64,000 bases of DNA from positions 27,177 through 91,176 of the forward strand of contig CACDAL010000004.1 in assembly GCA_902550805.1 (NCBI GenBank), written 5' to 3'. This DNA is from an uncultured Pelagibacteraceae bacterium (GTDB taxonomy: Bacteria > Pseudomonadota > Alphaproteobacteria > Pelagibacterales > Pelagibacteraceae). This document shows positions 57,790-64,000 of this stretch, one piece after another (the stretch's first letter is position 1; each line of letters opens with the position of its first letter). Below the pieces are notes generated by a model, which was not told the DNA's origin, ran no database searches, and saw only the letters and a program-made list of their open reading frames with translations. A program made the position numbers and the translations under genes.

Positions 57790-59553
57790 CTAATTAAATT
57801 TAAAATCCATTATATATTTGCTTCCAGTGGTTGCCGATTTGAAATGACTATCAGCTCTTGGTAAAACTCTATTAAAATAAAAATTGGCAGTTTGTATTTT
57901 ATCTTCATAAAAATCTTTGTTGTTTTCATAATCTTTAAAACTAACTTCTAAAACTTTTATCCAAGCATGAGCTGTTGCAACCAAACCTAAAACTTTCAAA
58001 TAATCATTACAAGCTGCACTTGCGTCATCCTTAGAATCTTTTATTTTTTCTTTAATCCAGGTAGTAAATTTATTTAACATATCTAAATAATGATCCAATT
58101 GTTTCTTATATGATTGTATTTTTTTATCTTTAAAATTAGTTTCTTCTTTAACTAAATTTAAATATTTATCAATTATGTCACCATTTTTAGTTATTAGTTT
58201 TCTAAAAACTAAATCTGCTGCTTGAACTGAGTTTGTACCCTCATAAATTGGCGTAATTCTATTGTCTCTATATAATTGTTCAATACCAAGATCTTTTGTA
58301 AAACCATAACCTCCGTGAATTTGCATTGCTTCGCTTGTAATTTCCATTCCCATATCTGTAAACATTGATTTAACTACAGGTGTCATTAATGAAACAAAAT
58401 CAGAGGCTTCTTGTTTTACATTTTCATCGCTATGATTAAGACTAACTTCCGTCTGTTGTGATAACCAAAAACACAATGCTCTTTCTCCCTCAATTATTGA
58501 TTTCATGCTAAGTAAAGACCTTCTTATATCGGCATGATCAATTATAAAATCTGCACCATTTTCAGATTTTGTGTTATTTGCTTTTCCTTGTTTTCTTTCT
58601 TTTGCATAAATTAATGAGTTTTGATAAGCAATTTCAGAAATCCCAAGTCCTTGTATTCCAACCACAATCCTTTCTAAATTCATCATTGTAAACATAGAAT
58701 TAAGACCTCTATTTTTCGGTCCAATCATATATCCGACAGCTTCATCAAAATTTAAAACACATGTGGCCGATCCTTTGATGCCCATCTTGTTTTCTATAGA
58801 TCCGGTGGATACACCATTTCTCGAACCTACAGTTCCATCTTCTTTTACAATAAACTTAGGAACAAGAAACAAGCTTATGCCTTTTGTTCCTTTTGGAGAA
58901 TCACTTGCTCTAGCTAAAACTAAATGTATAATATTTTCAGTAAGGTCATGATCACCTGAAGTAATAAATATTTTTTGTCCACTAATTTTATATATCCCAT
59001 CAGTTTGTTCTTCTGCCTTTGTTTTTAATAGACCTAGGTCAGTGCCACAGACTGGCTCCGTAAGACACATTGTGCCACTCCATTTACCTTGAACCATTTT
59101 TGGAAGATATATATCTTTTATTTCATCACTTGCATGACGTAAAATACAATTATAAGCGCCTATAGTTAGTTCGCTATAAAGTTTAAAAGCAAGGCAAGTC
59201 GATGATAGCATTTCGTCAAAAAAAGTACTGACGGTTTTGGGCATTCCTTGGCCACCATATTTTGGATCGCAAGACAAAGAGATCCATCCGTCTTCAATGA
59301 ATTTTTCATACACTTCTTTATATCCTGGAGAAGTTCTCACTACTCCATTTTCCAATACTGGAGGAGTTTCGTCTCCTGATTTAGCTAAAGGTAATATTAA
59401 ATTTTGATTAATTTTTGCGGCTTCTTCTAAAATATCTTTTACTAACTCTGAATTTACTTCTTTATATTTTTTAATCTCATTATATTTTTGATTATTTCTT
59501 AATTTATTAAAAAGAAACATCATATCATCAAGAGGAGCAATATAACTTGGCAT
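57790..59553 (-). CDS. dmdC: 3-methylmercaptopropionyl-CoA dehydrogenase (acyl-CoA dehydrogenase family)
   Basis: GTMCLTEPVCGTDLGLLKTKAEE, IHGGYGFTKDLGIEQLYRDNRITPIYEGTNSVQAADLV; 587 aa long form; neighbour of dmdB. Confidence 0.88.
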   Translation of the reverse strand: MPSYIAPLDDMMFLFNKLRNNQKYNEIKKYKEVNSELVKDILEEAAKINQNLILPLAKSGDETPPVLENGVVRTSPGYKEVYEKFIEDGWISLSCDPKYGGQGMPKTVSTFFDEMLSSTCLAFKLYSELTIGAYNCILRHASDEIKDIYLPKMVQGKWSGTMCLTEPVCGTDLGLLKTKAEEQTDGIYKISGQKIFITSGDHDLTENIIHLVLARASDSPKGTKGISLFLVPKFIVKEDGTVGSRNGVSTGSIENKMGIKGSATCVLNFDEAVGYMIGPKNRGLNSMFTMMNLERIVVGIQGLGISEIAYQNSLIYAKERKQGKANNTKSENGADFIIDHADIRRSLLSMKSIIEGERALCFWLSQQTEVSLNHSDENVKQEASDFVSLMTPVVKSMFTDMGMEITSEAMQIHGGYGFTKDLGIEQLYRDNRITPIYEGTNSVQAADLVFRKLITKNGDIIDKYLNLVKEETNFKDKKIQSYKKQLDHYLDMLNKFTTWIKEKIKDSKDDASAACNDYLKVLGLVATAHAWIKVLEVSFKDYENNKDFYEDKIQTANFYFNRVLPRADSHFKSATTGSKYIMDFKFN

Positions 59554-59579
59554 TTGGTCAGTCTAGAATAAATGATTAA

Positions 59580-60686
59580 TTATTGCAATTTTGAAATTAT
59601 AGCGTCGCCCATTTCAGATGTTGAAACTTCTTTTGTTCCTTTTGATAATATATCTTTAGTTCTTAAACCTTCATCTAAAACATCCTGAACTGCTTTTTCT
59701 AAAGTATCTGCTTCTTTATCTAAATCCAAAGAATATCTAAGAGCCATTCCAAAACTTAAAATAGTTGCAATTGGATTTGCAGTTCCTTTTCCAGCGATAT
59801 CTGGTGCTGAACCATGAACTGGTTCATATAATGACCTCATATTTCCATCTTTATCTTTTGAGCCTAAAGAAGCTGAAGGCAAAAGTCCCAAAGAACCTGT
59901 TAGCATTGCCGCCTCATCAGAAAGCATATCTCCAAAAAGATTATCGGTAACTATCACATCAAATTGTTTGGGATTTCTAACTAATTGCATTGCGCAATTA
60001 TCCGCTAGCATATGATTTAATTCTACATCTTTATATTCTTTTTCATGAATAGCTTGAACTTCCTCTTTCCAAAGTTGGCCTGCCTCCATTACATTAGATT
60101 TTTCGCAAGATGTAACTTTATTATTTCTCTTTCTTGCTAAATCAAATGCAACACGTGCTACTCTCTCAATTTCGCTTGTAGTATAAACATGAGTATTTAT
60201 CCCTTTTCTTTCTCCATTATCTATAGGTTTAATTCCTCTTGGTTCACCAAAATAAATTCCCCCTGTGAGCTCTCTTACAAACATTATATCTAAATTAGAA
60301 ACCAATTCTGGTTTTAAACTTGATGCATCAACTAATTGTTTAAAACAAATGGCAGGTCTAAGATTAGCAAATAATTTTAATTCTTTTCTTAACTTTAATA
60401 ATGCTCTCTCTGGTTTTTTTGAAAATTCAAGATTGTCCCATTTTGGGCCACCAACCGCACCTAGTATTACGGCTTCACTTTCTAATGCTTTGTAAAAAAC
60501 CTCATCTGTAATAGGTGTTCCATGCTTATCATATGCAGCTCCTCCAACTAATTCTTCATCAATTTCAAAATCTAATGATTTGTTTTTATTAAACCAATTT
60601 ATTATCCTTTTTACCTGTCCAATAACTTCCGGGCCAATACCATCTCCTGGCAATAATAAAAATTTTCTTTTTTTAATTTTAATCAT
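59580..60686 (-). CDS. leuB: 3-isopropylmalate dehydrogenase
   Basis: [80 protein letters not shown]. Confidence 0.98.
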   Translation of the reverse strand: MIKIKKRKFLLLPGDGIGPEVIGQVKRIINWFNKNKSLDFEIDEELVGGAAYDKHGTPITDEVFYKALESEAVILGAVGGPKWDNLEFSKKPERALLKLRKELKLFANLRPAICFKQLVDASSLKPELVSNLDIMFVRELTGGIYFGEPRGIKPIDNGERKGINTHVYTTSEIERVARVAFDLARKRNNKVTSCEKSNVMEAGQLWKEEVQAIHEKEYKDVELNHMLADNCAMQLVRNPKQFDVIVTDNLFGDMLSDEAAMLTGSLGLLPSASLGSKDKDGNMRSLYEPVHGSAPDIAGKGTANPIATILSFGMALRYSLDLDKEADTLEKAVQDVLDEGLRTKDILSKGTKEVSTSEMGDAIISKLQ

Positions 60687-61284
60687 TAAATACCCATGGT
60701 TTTGAAGATTTTAATTTTTTTTCAAAATAAATAATCTTTTCTGATTTATCTAATGACAAAGCAATATCATCTAAACCTTCAATTAGACATTTTTTTTTGA
60801 ATTTATCTACTTCAAAATTAATTTCTTTATTTCCAAAAACAATTTTTTGATCTGACAAATCTACTAGAATTTCTTCTTTCCTATTGGAATACTCTGAAAT
60901 TTCTTTTATTTCGTCCTCGCTTATCGTTATTGGTAAAATCCCATTTTTAAAACAATTATTATAAAAAATATCTGCATAGCTTGAGCTGATTACGCATGTA
61001 ATTCCAAAATCCAAAAGAGCCCAGGGCGCGTGCTCTCTAGAAGATCCACATCCAAAATTTTTACCAGCAATTAAAATTTTAGAATTATTATATGGACTAT
61101 TGTTTAATATAAAATCATCTATTAATTTACCATTCTCGTCATATCTCATTTCAAAAAATAAATTTTTTCCTAAGCCTGTTCTCTTTATTGTTTTTAAAAA
61201 TTGCTTTGGTATTATCATATCTGTATCAATATTAACTATTGGAAGATAAGCTGGAATACTTTTAAGTTTGGAAAATTTTTTCAT
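60679..61284 (-). CDS. leuD: 3-isopropylmalate dehydratase small subunit
   Basis: [57 protein letters not shown]. Confidence 0.97.
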   Translation of the reverse strand: MKKFSKLKSIPAYLPIVNIDTDMIIPKQFLKTIKRTGLGKNLFFEMRYDENGKLIDDFILNNSPYNNSKILIAGKNFGCGSSREHAPWALLDFGITCVISSSYADIFYNNCFKNGILPITISEDEIKEISEYSNRKEEILVDLSDQKIVFGNKEINFEVDKFKKKCLIEGLDDIALSLDKSEKIIYFEKKLKSSKPWVFND

Positions 61285-62688
61285 TTAATTTTGATACTTT
61301 CTAACATCATCTAAATTTCCAGAAATAGCAGCTGCAGCGGCCATTGCGGGACTCACAAGATGAGTTCTTCCTCCACGTCCTTGTCTTCCTTCAAAATTTC
61401 TATTTGAAGTAGAAGCACATCTTTCTTCTGGTTTAAGTTTATCGGCATTCATTGCTAAACACATTGAACAACCAGGTTCTCTCCATTCAAAACCTGATTC
61501 TATAAAAATTTTGTCTAAACCCTCTTGCTCCGCTTGTTCTTTTACTAAGCCAGAACCAGGCACAATCATAGCATGAACGCTTGAAGATACTTTTTTATTT
61601 TTTAAAATTTTTGCAGCTTCCCTTATGTCTTCAATTCTTCCATTGGTACAACTGCCAATAAAAACCTTATCTATTTTAATATCCTTGATTTTGGTATTTG
61701 GTTTTAATCCCATATAATTTAATGATCTGGAAATTGAGTTTTTTCTATCTGGATCATTCTCATTATCAGGACTTGGTACTTTACCATCAATTTCAACAAC
61801 ATCTTGAGGCGAAGTTCCCCAGGTTACCATTGGTTTAATTTCCGATCCTTCTAAAGAAATTTCCTTATCAAATTGTGCTTCTGGATCAGATTTTAAACTA
61901 CTCCAATATTCAACTGCTTTATCCCAATTATCTTTTTTTGGAGACATTGGTTTATCTTTTAAATATTCAAATATCTTTTCATCGGGCTGAATTAACCCTG
62001 CTCTAGCTCCTCCCTCAATAGTCATATTACAAATTGTCATTCTTTGCTCAACACTTAAGCTAGAAATTAAATTGCCAGCATACTCAATAACGTAACCTGT
62101 TCCACCTGCAGTACCAATTTTTCCTATAATTTGTAAAATTACATCTTTTGAAGTAACTCCAATTGGTAAATTACCATTAACATTAATTCTAAAATTTTTA
62201 GATTTTTTCTGAACTAATGTTTGTGTAGCCAAAACATGTTCAACTTCAGATGTGCCTATCCCAAATGCTAGCGCACCAAAGGCTCCGTGAGTAGCAGTAT
62301 GACTATCTCCACATACAATAATATTTCCGGGTTGTGTGAATCCTTGTTCTGGTCCAATTATATGAACTATTCCTTGTCTTTTATCGTTCATGCCGAATAA
62401 TTCAATGCCAAACTCTTTACAATTTTTATCAAGTGTTTCTACTTGTATTCTTGAATCTTCATCTTCAATTCCTTTTGATCTATCAGTTGTTGGTACATTA
62501 TGATCTGCAACTGCAAGTGTTAGTCTAGGATGTCTAACTTTTCTGTTTGCATTTCTTAACCCCTCAAATGCTTGTGGACTTGTAACTTCGTGGATTAAAT
62601 GTCTATCTACAAAAAGTAATGAAGTTCCATCTTCTTGGGTATGCACCAAATGATCATTCCAAATTTTATCGTATGTAGTATCTGACAT
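61285..62688 (-). CDS. leuC: 3-isopropylmalate dehydratase large subunit
   Basis: [87 protein letters not shown]. Confidence 0.98.
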   Translation of the reverse strand: MSDTTYDKIWNDHLVHTQEDGTSLLFVDRHLIHEVTSPQAFEGLRNANRKVRHPRLTLAVADHNVPTTDRSKGIEDEDSRIQVETLDKNCKEFGIELFGMNDKRQGIVHIIGPEQGFTQPGNIIVCGDSHTATHGAFGALAFGIGTSEVEHVLATQTLVQKKSKNFRINVNGNLPIGVTSKDVILQIIGKIGTAGGTGYVIEYAGNLISSLSVEQRMTICNMTIEGGARAGLIQPDEKIFEYLKDKPMSPKKDNWDKAVEYWSSLKSDPEAQFDKEISLEGSEIKPMVTWGTSPQDVVEIDGKVPSPDNENDPDRKNSISRSLNYMGLKPNTKIKDIKIDKVFIGSCTNGRIEDIREAAKILKNKKVSSSVHAMIVPGSGLVKEQAEQEGLDKIFIESGFEWREPGCSMCLAMNADKLKPEERCASTSNRNFEGRQGRGGRTHLVSPAMAAAAAISGNLDDVRKYQN

Positions 62689-62699
62689 TGAGAAAAAAA

Positions 62700-63299
62700 T
62701 TATTTTTTCTTTTCTAGATTTTCCTTAGGTTTTTCTGCTTTAGGAGCTTCTGTTTTAACTTCTGCTTTAGGAGCTTCTGTTTTAACTTCTGCTTTAGGAG
62801 CTTCTGTTTTTAAATCTTCTTTGGGAGCTTCTGTTTTTAAATCTTCTTTGGGAGCTTCTGCAGATTTTTCATCCGTAGCAAGCATAACATTTTCCTCAGT
62901 AACTTGCTGAATTCTTGTTTCAATTTCTATACCAATTTTCTTTTTAATTTTTTCTGCAATTCTAGCTGATTTTCCAGTTCTATCTCTTAAATAATATAAT
63001 TTAGCTCTTCTTACTTGCCCTGATCTAATAACTTTTATTGTATCAACTATAGGACTATATAAAGCGAAAGTTCTTTCAACGCCTTCACCAAAAGAAATTT
63101 TTCTTACAGTAAATGAAGAATTAATATTTCTATTTTTTTTTGCTATACAAACTCCCTCAAAATATTGAATTCTATCTCTTTTTCCTTCTGTAATTCTCAC
63201 TCCAACTTTTATAATATCTCCAGGGAAAAATTCAGGGTGTTTTCTTTCTGAAATTATTTTGTTAACTTTTGATTGATTAATTTCTTCTATGTTCTTCAT
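62700..63299 (-). CDS. rplS: 50S ribosomal protein L19 with repetitive charged C-terminal extension
   Basis: [67 protein letters not shown] core; tail (EAPKEDLKT)/(EAPKAEVKT) repeats. Confidence 0.95.
   Translation of the reverse strand: MKNIEEINQSKVNKIISERKHPEFFPGDIIKVGVRITEGKRDRIQYFEGVCIAKKNRNINSSFTVRKISFGEGVERTFALYSPIVDTIKVIRSGQVRRAKLYYLRDRTGKSARIAEKIKKKIGIEIETRIQQVTEENVMLATDEKSAEAPKEDLKTEAPKEDLKTEAPKAEVKTEAPKAEVKTEAPKAEKPKENLEKKK
62734..62861 (-). repeat. 27-bp tandem repeat (about 4.7 units) within rplS 3' end
   Basis: Units at 62734, 62761, 62788, 62815, 62842: tctgctttaggagcttctgttttaact / tcttctttgggagcttctgtttttaaa; encodes 9-aa repeat. Confidence 0.95.
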
Positions 63300-63311
63300 T
63301 CTAATTCTCTT

Positions 63312-63995
63312 TTAATTCTTTTTATATTTTTGCCACAAATCTGGTCTTCGGTCGCGTGTTATAGCCTCAGATTGAGATAAACGCCAGTCTTTAATTTTAG
63401 CGTGATCTCCAGATAATAGCACTTCTGGTACACTTTTTTTCTCCCAAATTTGAGGTTTAGTAAACTGAGGATATTCTAAAAGTCCATTTTCAAAACTTTC
63501 TTCTTTTGTCGAATTTTCATTTCCCAAAATTCCAGGCACAAACCTAAGAATAGAGTCTAAAACTACAAAAGCTGCAACCTCTCCTCCAGATAATATAAAA
63601 TCACCAATACTAACTTCTTCAATGTTTCTGCTCTCAATAACTCTCTCATCCACTCCCTCGAAGTGGCCACAAATTAAGTTTAAAGATTTTTCATTTGAAA
63701 TTTCTCTGGCATATTCATAATTAAATAATTTACCTCTTGGACTTAAATAAATTATTTTTTCTTTTTCTTTTATATTTTCATCTAATGATTTGGCCAAAAC
63801 ATCTGCTTTTATTACCATTCCACTGCCACCACCATAAGGAGTATCATCAACCACCTTGTGTTTGTCGTTAGCATAATCTCTAATATTTACTGTTTCTAAA
63901 TTCCATGTCTTACCCATTGCCTTACCAAACAATCCTTTATTTAAATAACCGGGAAAATATTCTGGGTACAAAGTAAATATTCGAGATAGAAACAT
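63312..63995 (-). CDS. trmD: tRNA (guanine37-N1)-methyltransferase
   Basis: FTLYPEYFPGYLNKGLFGKA, DDTPYGGGSGMVIKADVLAKSL, GHFEGVDERVIE, SIGDFILSGGEVAAFVVLDSILRFVPG. Confidence 0.98.
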   Translation of the reverse strand: MFLSRIFTLYPEYFPGYLNKGLFGKAMGKTWNLETVNIRDYANDKHKVVDDTPYGGGSGMVIKADVLAKSLDENIKEKEKIIYLSPRGKLFNYEYAREISNEKSLNLICGHFEGVDERVIESRNIEEVSIGDFILSGGEVAAFVVLDSILRFVPGILGNENSTKEESFENGLLEYPQFTKPQIWEKKSVPEVLLSGDHAKIKDWRLSQSEAITRDRRPDLWQKYKKN

Positions 63996-64000
63996 TTTAT

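Noticed and set aside
62734-62861. Tandem repeat as a possible CRISPR array
   Set aside because: Units are contiguous with no unique spacers and lie in-frame in rplS.

Overview
This 64 kb, very AT-rich and densely packed window is almost certainly a chromosomal segment of an oceanic SAR11-clade alphaproteobacterium (Pelagibacter-like). That call rests on gene content and protein resemblance, not a database search. I see no phage, transposon, CRISPR array, rRNA or tRNA. The left half holds mixed housekeeping genes: gpmA, AmgK/MurU-like genes, tsaE, ahcY, ChvG/ChvI-like two-component genes, polA, bioY, a RegA-like regulator, an ODC / deoxyhypusine-synthase-like / ureohydrolase polyamine cluster, pyrD, class I lysS, trkH, AmpG-like, tyrA/hisC, metXW, gloB, rplU-rpmA-obgE, proBA-nadD-rsfS-ctpA-rppH. 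From about 33.7 to 64 kb there is one unbroken minus-strand run: trmD-rplS-leuCDB-dmdCBA-asd-sdhCDAB-mmsA-mdh-sucCDAB-lpdA-priA-atpHAGDC. The best points for a second look are: (1) a SAM-II-type riboswitch upstream of metX, which the supplied ORF wrongly reads through; (2) a hairpin plus T9 in the leader of the ornithine decarboxylase gene, placed between divergent genes so it cannot terminate an upstream gene; (3) the polyamine gene trio with a deoxyhypusine-synthase-like protein; (4) the complete DMSP demethylation set dmdCBA between leu and sdh/TCA genes; (5) five convergent junctions, all overlapping or separated by 2 bp, with no room for terminators; (6) a 27-bp tandem repeat encoding a charged C-terminal tail on ribosomal protein L19. 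No clearly unprecedented multi-gene system was found.
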